Source: Burkholderia singularis
GTDB taxonomy: Bacteria; Pseudomonadota; Gammaproteobacteria; Burkholderiales; Burkholderiaceae
DNA: 64,000 bases
Assembly: GCF_900176645.1 (NCBI RefSeq)
Contig: NZ_FXAN01000041.1
Span: 1-64,000, forward strand
Direction: 5' to 3'
Position numbers and translations under genes: made by a program. Below, in pieces: positions 34,961 through 43,272 of the stretch. The notes under the pieces were generated by a model. The model worked only from the letters and a program-made list of their open reading frames with translations, did no database searches and was not told the DNA's origin. Numbering within the stretch: the first letter of the stretch is position 1; each line of letters opens with the position of its first letter.

Positions 34961-35892
34961 CGATCGCGATTCTCTGCGCCGGACAGGGCGGGCAGTGCGC
35001 GGACATGTTCGAATTGACGGCGGACCTGCCGCAAGCGGCGCCGCTGTTCGCGCACGCGGCGAACTTGTTCGGTGTCGATCCGCGTGTCTGGGTGCGTCAC
35101 GCCGACGCTGAGGCGCTGCACGGAAATTTTGCCGCCCAACTCGTCTGCACGCTGCAGGCCGTGAGCGCGATGACCCGGCTCGATGCGCTGCTGCCGCGCC
35201 GGCGTTGCGTGGCAGGCTATAGCGTCGGCGAAGTGGCGGCCTGGAGCGTCGCGGGGTTGATCGACGCGCGCGCGGCGCTCGATCTCGCCGCGGCCCGCGC
35301 CCGCGCGATGGACGCCGCGAGCCATGCCGATGCGCGGATGTTGTTCGTGCGCGGCCTGCGGCGCGACGCGATCGACGCGCTGTGCGCCGCGCACGCCGCC
35401 GCCGTGGCGATCGTCAACCCAGGCGACGCCTACGTGCTGGCCGGTTCGCCCGCGGCGCTCGATGCGCTCGCGCGCGCGGCGCGCGCCGAGCACGCGCAGC
35501 GCGTCACGTCCCTCGACGTTCGCGTGGCGTCCCATACCCGCTGGCTTGCCGACGCCGTGCCGCGTTTTCGCGCGGCGCTCGCGCACGCACGAGTCGCGCG
35601 CTCGCCGACAGCCGGCACGCGGCTGCTGGGCGGGCTCGACGGCTCGCCCATGCTCGACGTCGGCGCCGGTCTCGACAAGCTCGCGCGTCAGATTGCCGAG
35701 CCGATCGACTGGGCCGCATGCGTTGCGGGGTGCGTGGAGGCGGGCGCGCGCGCGTTCGTCGAACTCGGGCCCGGGCGCGCACTCGCGCAGATGGCCGCCG
35801 CGGCGTATCCGGCGCTGCCGGCGCGCAGCCTTGCCGATTTCCGGTCGTGGGACGGCGTGCAAGCGTGGCTCGCGCGCGTCGATTTCGTTTAG
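34957..35892 (+). CDS. mdcH: Malonyl-CoA:acyl carrier malonyltransferase
   Basis: A 311-residue FabD-like transacylase that primes the apo-to-active MdcC with malonyl from malonyl-CoA. The oxyanion segment LCAGQGGQ sits near the N-terminus. The nucleophile elbow GYSVGE holds Ser89 (GHSxGE in most relatives, so Tyr replaces His). The catalytic His lies in VASHTRW. Start codon is GTG, overlapping the mdcB stop. It is the last gene of the operon; no mdcLM/mdcF transporter genes follow. Confidence 0.92.
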   Translation: MTIAILCAGQGGQCADMFELTADLPQAAPLFAHAANLFGVDPRVWVRHADAEALHGNFAAQLVCTLQAVSAMTRLDALLPRRRCVAGYSVGEVAAWSVAGLIDARAALDLAAARARAMDAASHADARMLFVRGLRRDAIDALCAAHAAAVAIVNPGDAYVLAGSPAALDALARAARAEHAQRVTSLDVRVASHTRWLADAVPRFRAALAHARVARSPTAGTRLLGGLDGSPMLDVGAGLDKLARQIAEPIDWAACVAGCVEAGARAFVELGPGRALAQMAAAAYPALPARSLADFRSWDGVQAWLARVDFV

Positions 35893-36177
35893 CGTTCGCC
35901 CGGGAATTGATTCGATTGCCGCAAGCCGCACGATAGCGGTACAGCGCCGGTGGCAGAACCGGCCGCCCCGGCCATCACATTGATCGCCCGGACGATCCGG
36001 CAGACGACCGGGCGGTTCGCGCCATCGCCAGGCGGGCGCCGCCACGTCCATGCTGCGATATCTTTTCGCGGCATCTTTTCTCATCGAACGTGGGGAACCT
36101 CCGACCATCCAAGTACCGTGCTGCTGGCGAACAAACATATTCGCTTGCACAATAACCGTAAGACAAAAGGATGGTGC

Positions 36178-37050
36178 ATGCACGAACGACAGCCAATCAC
36201 CGCCGAAACGACACGCTTTGCGGCGCTGGACGGCAGATTGCTGACTGGGACTTTCTATTTGCCGGCGGCCAGTAACGGCCGCAGCGTGCTCGTGAATGGC
36301 GCGCTCGGCGTGCCGCGCGCTTACTACGAGCGATATGCGCGCTTTCTCGCCGCCGCCGGTTTCACAGTGCTGACCTACGATTATCGCGGCATCGGCGATT
36401 CGCGCCTGCGTTCGCGCACCGCCGACACCGCGACGTTGCGCGACTGGGGCGAGGCCGATTTGCCCGCCGCGCTCGATCATCTTGCGCAGCGCACGCCGGC
36501 CAGGCGGCTCGTCGCGGTCGGCCATGGCGCAGGCGGGCAGATGTTCGGCCTCGCGCACAACAACGGCCGCGCGGCGGCGCTGCTGTCGGTGTGTTGCGGG
36601 AGCGGCTACTGGGGGCATTGGACGTGGCCGCGGCGTCTGATGATGGCGCCGCTGTGGCTCGGCGCCGCGTGTGCGTTCGGCGCGCTACTGCCGGTTCGGC
36701 CGGGACGTCATCCGGGGCTCGCCGCGCTTTGCTCGCTGCCGTCGGGTGTCGCACACGAATGGGCGCGCTGGTGCCGTCATCCCGACTACCTCGTCGATAG
36801 CGGCGGCTTCCCGTTGCGCGATCATTTTCGCGGCTATCGTGGACGCATCCTCGCCTACACGGTGAACGACGATTGGATTGCGCCGCCTACCGCGGTGCAA
36901 GCGCTGCATCGCTTTTATTCGAGCGCACAGATCGAATTCCGGGAGATCGATCCGTCCGACGGGCAGCGACCGATCGGCCACTTCGGTTATTTCCGCGACG
37001 ACAACCAAGGGCTGTGGCCGCTCGGTGCGGCTTGGTTGTGCGAGCAGTGA
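36178..37050 (+). CDS. Alpha/beta hydrolase fold protein lacking the nucleophile serine
   Basis: A 290-residue protein of the alpha/beta hydrolase fold. It has the oxyanion region VNGALGVPRAYYERYARFLAA, the TYDYRGIGDSR strand-helix, an NDDWIAPP acid region and a GHFGYFR histidine region. The nucleophile elbow, normally GHSxGG, reads GHGAGG (residues 115-120), so the expected serine is Gly117. That makes classical ester hydrolysis unlikely; it may act as a binding or regulatory protein. The ATG at 36178 follows AAAAGG. The open frame upstream is not protein-like. Confidence 0.82.
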   Translation: MHERQPITAETTRFAALDGRLLTGTFYLPAASNGRSVLVNGALGVPRAYYERYARFLAAAGFTVLTYDYRGIGDSRLRSRTADTATLRDWGEADLPAALDHLAQRTPARRLVAVGHGAGGQMFGLAHNNGRAAALLSVCCGSGYWGHWTWPRRLMMAPLWLGAACAFGALLPVRPGRHPGLAALCSLPSGVAHEWARWCRHPDYLVDSGGFPLRDHFRGYRGRILAYTVNDDWIAPPTAVQALHRFYSSAQIEFREIDPSDGQRPIGHFGYFRDDNQGLWPLGAAWLCEQ

Positions 37051-37388
37051 TGCGTCGCGCGGCGTAGAGAAGGATATGCCGTGCCGTCGCGCGTATCGAT
37101 TCGGCGCGCTGTCCGGCGGTCGCCGCGCTGCGCTTACGGGCTGGCGCGTTGCCGGAATTCGAGCGTGCGGCGCAGGATGGCGCGTGGCGGTCGCGGTGGA
37201 GAGTGACCGGGTTTGGCGCTGACATCGGCGGGGATGAGCCGATAAGAAACAGATCGGCGAGCCGGCTGGCAGAGCCGGCCCGATTGCCGAACCGGCGGAT
37301 CGATCGGCCGCCGAGCCGGTCGGGACAGTCGAGCTGGTCGAGTGCGCCCGTTCCGTGCCGGCACGGCCCCGCCGATTCCGATAACGAT
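37051..37388. other. Intergenic region after the hydrolase
   Basis: About 340 bp between the forward hydrolase and the reverse MHS permease, at their 3' ends. Several GC-rich inverted stretches occur (GAGCCGG and CCGGCTC type), but no clean terminator was seen. I found no gene. Confidence 0.45.
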
Positions 37389-38900
37389 TTATGCCCGCAG
37401 TGTCGCCGCCGCAGCGTACCTTCCATCGTCATCCTGCTTGCGCGCGTGGCGCTCGCGTTCGAGTTCGCGCGCCAGCGCACGCGCCTCGTCATGTGACGCG
37501 ACCGCGGGCGGCGATCCGTTGAGCGGCCGGCGCGCGCTCTCCGGCAGCGCGAACACCGAAATCGCACCGATTACGGCGGCGCCCATCAGGTAGTACGCGG
37601 GCATCATCAGATCGCCCGTTCGGTCGACGAGCCAAGCGGCCGCGAGCGGCGTCGTGCCGCCGAACAGCGACACCGACACGTTGAAGCCGATCGCGAGCGC
37701 GCCATAGCGGATCTTGGTCGGAAACAGCGCGGGCAGCGTCGACGGCATCACGCCCGTGAAGCACGACAGCAGCGCGCCGAGCATCAGCAGGCCGCTGAAC
37801 ACGAGCATCGCGTCGCCGGTGCGGATCAGCGTAAGCGCGGGGATCGACAGCGCGAAAAGCCCGATGCAACCCGCCATCATCACCGGCCGGCGGCCGACCG
37901 CGTCGGACAGACGGCCTGCCGCGAGCGTCATCGGCATCATCAGGATCATCACGATCAGGATCAGCGCGAGGCCGTGCGCTTCGTCGAAATGCAGCGTCGA
38001 CGACAGATAGCTCGGCAGATACGACAGCGCCATGTAGTCGGTGACGTTGAAGATCAGCACGAGACCGACGCACAGCAGCAGCGCGCGCCAGTGGCGCATC
38101 AGCTCGCGGCGAAAGTGCGTCTTCGGCACGGCCTTGTCCTGCGCTTCGCGGGCTTCGGCCTCGCGCTTGAACGCAGGCGTTTCCTCGAGCCTCGTGCGGA
38201 TGTAGAGGCCGATCAGGCCGAGCGGGCCCGCGATCAGAAACGGCACGCGCCAGCCCCACGACAGCAGCGCGTCGCGCGACAGCGTGGCTGTCAGCAGCGC
38301 GACGACGCCCGCGCCCATCACGTAGCCGATCAGCGTGCCGAACTCGAGGAAGCTGCCCATGAAACCGCGGCGCTTGTCGGTCGAGAATTCGGCGATGAAC
38401 GTTGCCGCGCCGCCATATTCGCCGCCCGTCGAGAAGCCCTGCACGAGGCGGGCGACGAGCAGCAGCACGGGTGCCATGATGCCGATGGAGTCGTAGCTCG
38501 GGATCAGGCCGATCGCCAGCGTGCCCGCCGCCATCATGATCATCGTCATCGCGAGCACGCGCTGGCGGCCGATCCGGTCGCCCAGCGGGCCGAACACCAT
38601 GCCGCCGAGCGGGCGCACGAGAAACGCGGCGGCGAACGTGCCGAAGGTCGCGAGCAATTGCGCGGACGGGCTGCTGGACGGGAAGAATACCTGGCCGAGC
38701 GTGACGGCGATGTAGCTGTAGACGCCAAAGTCGAACCATTCCATTGCGTTGCCGAGTGCCATCGCGCCGACGGCGCGCTTCAACAGGCTGCGATCGACGA
38801 CGGTGATCTCGGAGCGCTCGGACGTTGCCGCGTCGTGAGCCGGCGCGGCGAATCGACTGGGAGACGGACTGGAAGACGAATTGGCGGATGTTGCGGTCAA
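37389..38900 (-). CDS. MHS-family MFS permease (proline/betaine/dicarboxylate type)
   Basis: A 503-residue 12-segment MFS carrier of the metabolite:H+ symporter family. Landmarks are AMEWFDFGVYSYIA at the start of the first segment, PLGGMVFGPLGDRIGRQRVL (loop 2-3 motif), QGFSTGGEYGGA and SFLEFGTLIGY, as in ProP, KgtP and ShiA. The substrate may be a zwitterion or organic acid. The C-terminus has a charged coiled-coil-like tail (ALARELERERHARKQ). I place the start at TTG 38900, preceded by AGGAG at the proper distance; the next ATG would cut into the first membrane segment. It lies downstream of the mdc locus, which lacks its own transporter. Confidence 0.86.
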   Translation of the reverse strand: MTATSANSSSSPSPSRFAAPAHDAATSERSEITVVDRSLLKRAVGAMALGNAMEWFDFGVYSYIAVTLGQVFFPSSSPSAQLLATFGTFAAAFLVRPLGGMVFGPLGDRIGRQRVLAMTMIMMAAGTLAIGLIPSYDSIGIMAPVLLLVARLVQGFSTGGEYGGAATFIAEFSTDKRRGFMGSFLEFGTLIGYVMGAGVVALLTATLSRDALLSWGWRVPFLIAGPLGLIGLYIRTRLEETPAFKREAEAREAQDKAVPKTHFRRELMRHWRALLLCVGLVLIFNVTDYMALSYLPSYLSSTLHFDEAHGLALILIVMILMMPMTLAAGRLSDAVGRRPVMMAGCIGLFALSIPALTLIRTGDAMLVFSGLLMLGALLSCFTGVMPSTLPALFPTKIRYGALAIGFNVSVSLFGGTTPLAAAWLVDRTGDLMMPAYYLMGAAVIGAISVFALPESARRPLNGSPPAVASHDEARALARELERERHARKQDDDGRYAAAATLRA

Positions 38901-39186
38901 GGTCGAAAGCTCCTGTGACGGCGGCCAAATCGCGCGGTGATTCGCGCGTTTTGCCACGGTTTGCCGACGAGTGCGGGGCGAGATCGACGCCAATCGACGC
39001 GCATGAGCACAACAGACGCGGCGGCGCTCGCTTCGCGGCGCAGCGGATCTGGCGCGAACCGGTCGATGCCGTCGCACGCTCGCACTCGAGAGAAGTCCGT
39101 CGCGCATCTCGCGGGACGGACGGCGCACCGGCGCATCGCGTGGTGTTTGCGGCCGGCGGTATGCCCTAATCAAGGGCGTTGAAACG

Positions 39187-39296
39187 AAAAAAGCAGCGCG
39201 GAGGCGCGCTTTCTTGTGAACGAAATTTCGAGGGCCGGCAGGCGACAGTATGCCTCGGCGGTCGAAATGAAATGACGGCAATAGCCTGTTGAAAGA
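39187..39296 (-). ncRNA. Candidate small RNA with own promoter and terminator
   Basis: On the reverse strand a good sigma-70 promoter (39303-39332) should start transcription near 39296. The transcript meets a hairpin (39190-39212: AAAGC-GCGC / GCGC-GCTTT with a single bulged base and a 4-base loop), then T run 39192-39187. The predicted product is about 110 nt. Its ends are inferred. It could instead be a leader attenuator for the MHS permease, whose start is 287 bp downstream. Confidence 0.5.
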
Positions 39297-39302
39297 TGCG
39301 AC

Positions 39303-39332
39303 ATGATAGCACGATGGCTGAGGATCGTGCAA
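39303..39332 (-). promoter_or_regulatory. Sigma-70 promoter of the candidate small RNA
   Basis: Reverse strand TTGCAC (complement of 39327-39332), an 18-bp spacer, then TATCAT (complement of 39303-39308). Five of six consensus bases in the minus-10. No other gene starts just downstream. Confidence 0.6.
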
Positions 39333-39437
39333 ATTGCCGGAATAGCCCCAGCCGCGCGGGCGTTGCGTCGGGCATAATCGCGCTCGTTGCCGTGGCGTTT
39401 CGCGGCGTTTTCGACGCGCGCTTCGCGCGCTTGCGCC

Positions 39438-39770
39438 ATGCTTTCGATCGTGAAAATCGCCGTGCTTTTCGTGCTGACCGCGCTTGCTGAAATCGCCGGC
39501 TGCTACCTGCCTTGGCTCGTGCTGAAGTCGGGCAAGCCGGCGTGGCTGCTTGCGCCCGCCGCACTGTCGCTCGCGCTGTTCGCGTGGCTGCTGACGCTGC
39601 ATCCGGCTGCCGCCGCGCGTACCTATGCGGCGTATGGCGGCGTTTATATTGCGGTGGCGCTTGCGTGGCTGCGGCTCGTCGACGGCGTGCCGCTGTCGCG
39701 CTGGGATGTCGCTGGCGCGGCGCTTGCGCTTGCCGGGATGTCGGTGATCGCGTTGCAGCCGCGAGGCTGA
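39438..39770 (+). CDS. UPF0060 (YnfA) membrane protein
   Basis: A 110-residue integral membrane protein with four hydrophobic segments. It matches YnfA: an early [14 protein letters not shown] segment, [45 protein letters not shown] and [19 protein letters not shown]. The family resembles small multidrug resistance transporters in size and topology, but function is not established. I chose the Met at 39438 because the family starts close to [10 protein letters not shown]; no strong ribosome site is present. Confidence 0.88.
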   Translation: MLSIVKIAVLFVLTALAEIAGCYLPWLVLKSGKPAWLLAPAALSLALFAWLLTLHPAAAARTYAAYGGVYIAVALAWLRLVDGVPLSRWDVAGAALALAGMSVIALQPRG

Positions 39771-39990
39771 AAAGCATGCGCAGAGGCCGCGCGGCTTGCG
39801 CGAGGCTTGCGCTGCTGGTTAGGGCGGCGGCTGGCGAGCCGAAGAGCCGAAGAGCACGGTAACAAAACGCCGGTTGACTTACGCGCGCGAACGTGTGCCC
39901 GAGCGCGTTCGCAGGGCGGCCCTGGCGGGCTCGAATAGTCCGAACGGCCAGGGTAGAGCGGATGAGCCGGATGCCGCGGCTTGCCGGGCC

Positions 39991-40030
39991 GCCTGCTGGC
40001 CGCTATTGGCAGGGAAGCAGGCCAGCAGGC
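39991..40030. terminator. Hairpin between UPF0060 and dnaQ
   Basis: An 11-bp inverted repeat, GCCTGCTGGCC at 39991-40001 and its complement at 40020-40030, closes an 18-base loop, 12 bases after the dnaQ stop read on the reverse strand. There is no U-tract, so the terminator role is inferred from position. Confidence 0.45.
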
Positions 40031-40042
40031 CCGCGCGCGATT

Positions 40043-40786
40043 TTATGCGTCGCTGCTTGCCGCCGCGTCGCCGGCCGCTGCCGCGCTGCGCCAGATGCAG
40101 GCGCCCTTGACGGCCTTGTCGAGCGCATCGAGCTGCGCGTCGTGTTCGGCGAGTTCGTCCGCCGTCGCCGCGAGCACCGGCAGATCGAGTCCGCTGAACG
40201 TCACGCGCGGCGCGTTGCCGTTGTGTTGCGCGTGACTGCCTTCGTCGAGCATATCAATGACGAGACTTTCCTGGCCCCGCGTCATCGCGAGATAGACCTC
40301 GGCGAGCAGTTCCGAGTCGAGCAGCGCGCCATGCAGCGTACGGTGCGAGTTGTTGATTCCGAAGCGGTCGCAGAGTGCGTCGAGCGAATTACGCTTGCCG
40401 GGGAACATCTGCTTGGCCTGCACGAGCGTGTCGATGACGCCCGCGCAGTCTTCGGTGATCGGCGGCAGGCTGAGCCGGTCGAATTCGGCGTTGAAAAAGC
40501 CGATGTCGAACGGCGCGTTGTGGATGATGAGTTCGGCGCCGCGGATGAAGTCGCGCAGCGCATCGACGATCTCGGCGAATTTCGGCTTGTCCCTCAGGAA
40601 TTCGGTCGTCAGCCCGTGCACCGCGAGCGCGGCGGGATCGCTGTCGCGCTCGGGGTTGATGTAGAAGTGCAGGTTATTGCCGGTGAGCCGCCGGTTCAGC
40701 AGCTCGACGCAGCCGACTTCGAGGATGCGGTCGCCGGCGCGCGGGTTCAGGCCGGTGGTTTCGGTATCGATGATGATCTGGCGCAT
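40043..40786 (-). CDS. dnaQ: DNA polymerase III epsilon subunit (proofreading exonuclease)
   Basis: The 3'-to-5' proofreading exonuclease of the replicative polymerase, 247 residues, as in E. coli (243). DEDDh motifs: IIIDTETTG (Asp, Glu), HNAPFDIGFFNAEF (Asp) and HRTLHGALLDSELLAEVYL (His, Asp). The C-terminal 60 or so residues bind the alpha subunit; the end is Ala-rich. dnaQ-rnhA adjacency is also found in E. coli, though there divergently. Here both genes run in the same reverse direction, 240 bp apart. Confidence 0.97.
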   Translation of the reverse strand: MRQIIIDTETTGLNPRAGDRILEVGCVELLNRRLTGNNLHFYINPERDSDPAALAVHGLTTEFLRDKPKFAEIVDALRDFIRGAELIIHNAPFDIGFFNAEFDRLSLPPITEDCAGVIDTLVQAKQMFPGKRNSLDALCDRFGINNSHRTLHGALLDSELLAEVYLAMTRGQESLVIDMLDEGSHAQHNGNAPRVTFSGLDLPVLAATADELAEHDAQLDALDKAVKGACIWRSAAAAGDAAASSDA

Positions 40787-41026
40787 GGAGGAAGCGAGGT
40801 TCGGGTTAATCGTGAAAGCAAGGGCGCGCGAGCGGTTTGCGAACGGCTTAGGCCGTCAGCGGATCGCTCGCGCGCTGGGCCGCCGGCGTGGCGGTGCGCG
40901 GCCGGGCCGCTCGTGCGCATGCCGCGCTCGGCAGGCGGCCGCGGCGCGCGAACCGGCCGGCGCCCGGGCGCGGCAGGGACGGCCGGCGGCAGCCGGCGGC
41001 GAGGCGCGCAGCGCGGCCAGCCGGGT

Positions 41027-41473
41027 TCATGCCGATTCGAGCGATGCGACACCGCGGTTCGCGAGCGCGTCCGCGCGTTCGTTTTCCGGATGGCCGGCAT
41101 GGCCCTTCACCCAGCGCCACTCCACGTCGTGCCGCGCGACGAGCGCGTCGAGTTTCTGCCAGAGGTCGGCATTTTTCACCGGCGTCTTCGCGGCCGTCAC
41201 CCAGCCTTTTTTCTTCCAGCCGTGAATCCATTCGCTGATGCCTTTTTGCACGTACTGCGAATCGGTGTGGACGATCACCTTGCACGGCCGCTTGAGCGCT
41301 TCGAGCGCGGCGATGACCGCGGTGAGTTCCATCCGGTTGTTGGTCGTGCCGGCTTCGCCGCCGAAAAGCTCCTTCTCCTGCGTGCCGTGGCGCAGCAGTG
41401 CGCCCCAGCCGCCGGGGCCAGGATTGCCTTTGCAGGCGCCGTCGGTATAAATGTCGATAATTTGCTGCGTCAT
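41027..41473 (-). CDS. rnhA: Ribonuclease HI
   Basis: Cuts the RNA strand of RNA-DNA hybrids. At 148 residues it has E. coli RNase HI length. Catalytic carboxylates are visible: Asp in [17 protein letters not shown], Glu in [12 protein letters not shown], Asp in [12 protein letters not shown] and Asp in [11 protein letters not shown]. The basic handle [10 protein letters not shown] is present. Its ATG overlaps the stop of the methyltransferase gene by 4 bp (41470-41473), so the two are coupled. Confidence 0.97.
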   Translation of the reverse strand: MTQQIIDIYTDGACKGNPGPGGWGALLRHGTQEKELFGGEAGTTNNRMELTAVIAALEALKRPCKVIVHTDSQYVQKGISEWIHGWKKKGWVTAAKTPVKNADLWQKLDALVARHDVEWRWVKGHAGHPENERADALANRGVASLESA

Positions 41474-42282
41474 GAATGTTCTTGGTGGGTGGTCGGGGTG
41501 GCCGCGGGCGCGAGGCCCGGCTTCAGCACCGGTTTCTTGACCTTGATCGGGCCGACGAGCCGCATTCCCCGCACGCGCTTGATCGCCGTCACCATGTAGA
41601 CGGCGCCGAAAATCGGCCACCAGCGGTCGCCCGCGGCCTCCATGAATGCGTAGCGGTTGAGCCACTTGTCGGTCGACAGCGGCGGCCGGTAGCAGCCGAA
41701 GCGGCCGCGTTCGAGATCGAAGCCAAGCAGTTTGATCCAGTCCTTCAGCCGGATGAACGTGATCCGCTCGAGCGTCGCGGGCACGAACGGCCGGTTCGTC
41801 ATCTTGCCGACCGACTGCCTTGCGCCCCAGAGGCTCAACGAATTGAAGCCCGTGATCACGAGCTGGCCTTCCGGCATCAGCACGCGTTCGACCTCGCGCA
41901 GCAGCCGGTGCGGATCGGAGGTGAACTCGAGCGTATGCGGCATCACCACGAGATCGACGCTTTGCGATTCGAACGGCAGATCGAGCAGATCGCACCAGAC
42001 CGTGCTGCGTCCGGCGGGCGCGTGCTCCGGGCTATGCGCTTCGCGCGCCCACGGGTAGTGGTACGGCGCGCTCGCGCCGCTGGCAGGGTCGAGCACGAGC
42101 CCGCGGTACGGCATCCGGTTCTCGCGCAGCGCGTCCAGTTGCGGCAGCCCGAGCTGCAGCGCGTGGAAGCCGAACACGTCGGACACCATGCGGTCGAGTT
42201 GCGCCTGCTCCCAGCCCAGCACGTAGCGTCCGGGCGGAGAGGCACTCCAGGCGGGCCAGTCTATAATCGAACGGTCAGACAT
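41470..42282 (-). CDS. SAM-dependent methyltransferase, type 11-like
   Basis: A 270-residue class I methyltransferase immediately upstream of rnhA. The region after [50 protein letters not shown] matches the type 11 fold (motifs for strands 3-4 with acidic helix). The usual GxGxG loop is degenerate. The substrate is unknown. The start follows the divergent promoter space with gloB; I chose [13 protein letters not shown] longer frame exists upstream but is not preferred, because it runs into the gloB leader. Confidence 0.88.
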   Translation of the reverse strand: MSDRSIIDWPAWSASPPGRYVLGWEQAQLDRMVSDVFGFHALQLGLPQLDALRENRMPYRGLVLDPASGASAPYHYPWAREAHSPEHAPAGRSTVWCDLLDLPFESQSVDLVVMPHTLEFTSDPHRLLREVERVLMPEGQLVITGFNSLSLWGARQSVGKMTNRPFVPATLERITFIRLKDWIKLLGFDLERGRFGCYRPPLSTDKWLNRYAFMEAAGDRWWPIFGAVYMVTAIKRVRGMRLVGPIKVKKPVLKPGLAPAATPTTHQEHS

Positions 42283-42301
42283 ATATGGTGAGTGCGCGCC
42301 C

Positions 42302-43114
42302 ATGAACGAGCTGGAATACGTGCCGGTGCCGGCATTCGACGACAACTACGTCTGGGTCGTATCCGACGGCCGCGATGCGCTCGTCGTCGATCCGGGCGAA
42401 GCCGAGCCGGTGCGCCGCTATCTCGACGCTCGAGGCTGGCGGCTAAGCGCTATTTTACTCACGCACCACCACGGCGACCATGTCGGCGGAGTGGCCGAGT
42501 TGAGCGCGCTCGCTCGAGATCGCGAAATCGCCGTGTTTGCGCCCGCGAACGAAGCGATAGAGCACGTGACGCGGCGCGTCGCGGGCGGCGAGCGTGTGCG
42601 GGTCGGGCTCGCGTCGGGTGCGGCCGTCGAGTTCGACGTGATCGACGTGCCGGGCCATACGCGCGGGCACATCGCGTATTTCCAGCCGGCGGGGCCGGCG
42701 AATGCCGCGCCGCACCTCTTTTGCGGCGATACGCTGTTCTCGTGCGGCTGCGGGCGCCTTTTCGAGGGCACGCCCGCGCAGATGCTCGCGTCGCTCGACG
42801 CGCTCGCCGCACTACCGGGCGACACCCGCGTGCATTGCGCGCACGAATACACGCTGTCGAACATCCGATTCGCGCTCGCCTGCGAGCCGGACAACGCCGC
42901 GCTCGCGGCCTGGCGCGACGACGCGCTCGCGCGCCGCGCGCGCGGCGCGCCTACGTTGCCGACCACGATCGCCCACGAGCGTGCCGTCAATCCGTTCCTG
43001 CGCGCGGACAGCGCGTCGATCCGCGCGACGCTCGCGGCCGAGTTGCACGAGCCCGTGCCGGACCGGCTCACCGCGTTCACCTTGATGCGCGAGTGGAAAA
43101 ACCGGTTTCGGTAA
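42302..43114 (+). CDS. gloB: Hydroxyacylglutathione hydrolase (glyoxalase II)
   Basis: Hydrolyses S-D-lactoylglutathione to D-lactate and glutathione in methylglyoxal detoxification. A 270-residue metallo-beta-lactamase-fold enzyme with THHHGDHVGG, the metal-binding motif, then DVPGHTRGHI, FCGDTLFSCGCGRLFEGTPAQML and HCAHEYTLSN, all glyoxalase II marks. A minus-10-like TATAAT at 42262-42267 sits 35 bp before the start, in the gap shared with the divergent methyltransferase. Confidence 0.96.
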   Translation: MNELEYVPVPAFDDNYVWVVSDGRDALVVDPGEAEPVRRYLDARGWRLSAILLTHHHGDHVGGVAELSALARDREIAVFAPANEAIEHVTRRVAGGERVRVGLASGAAVEFDVIDVPGHTRGHIAYFQPAGPANAAPHLFCGDTLFSCGCGRLFEGTPAQMLASLDALAALPGDTRVHCAHEYTLSNIRFALACEPDNAALAAWRDDALARRARGAPTLPTTIAHERAVNPFLRADSASIRATLAAELHEPVPDRLTAFTLMREWKNRFR

Positions 43115-43205
43115 TCCAACCTACTTTCGAGTGGGGGGATGCTCATCCGAAATCTAGAGAATCGGCCCCAAATATCCGAATTAGCAGGTTTTTTCGGTGT
43201 TTTTA

Positions 43206-43234
43206 TTGACGCGAACGGCGCACTTTCGTACTAT
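43206..43234 (+). promoter_or_regulatory. Sigma-70 promoter of mltD
   Basis: TTGACG at 43206-43211, a 17-bp spacer and TACTAT at 43229-43234. Predicted transcription start near 43241, about 32 nt before the mltD ATG. Confidence 0.75.
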
Positions 43235-43272
43235 CGCCTGCAATTTCCAGCAGTTGGAAGCCGAGATTTTTC

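Larger units (their letters stand above)
38901..39437. other. Intergenic region with a candidate small RNA
   Basis: This lies between the MHS permease (reverse) and the UPF0060 gene (forward). It carries a strong reverse promoter at 39303-39332 and an intrinsic terminator at 39187-39212. The remainder contains only Arg-rich chance frames. Confidence 0.5.

Noticed and set aside
34777-36618. 613-codon reverse frame over mdcB and mdcH
   Set aside because: It spans two well-supported forward genes and has no domain-like segments.
37489-39012. 507-codon reverse frame overlapping the MHS permease
   Set aside because: It lies in a shifted frame relative to the membrane protein and lacks hydrophobic segments.
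40787-41026. tRNA gene between dnaQ and rnhA, as near E. coli dnaQ
   Set aside because: No cloverleaf arms or CCA-type end could be traced; the gap is GC-rich repeats only.
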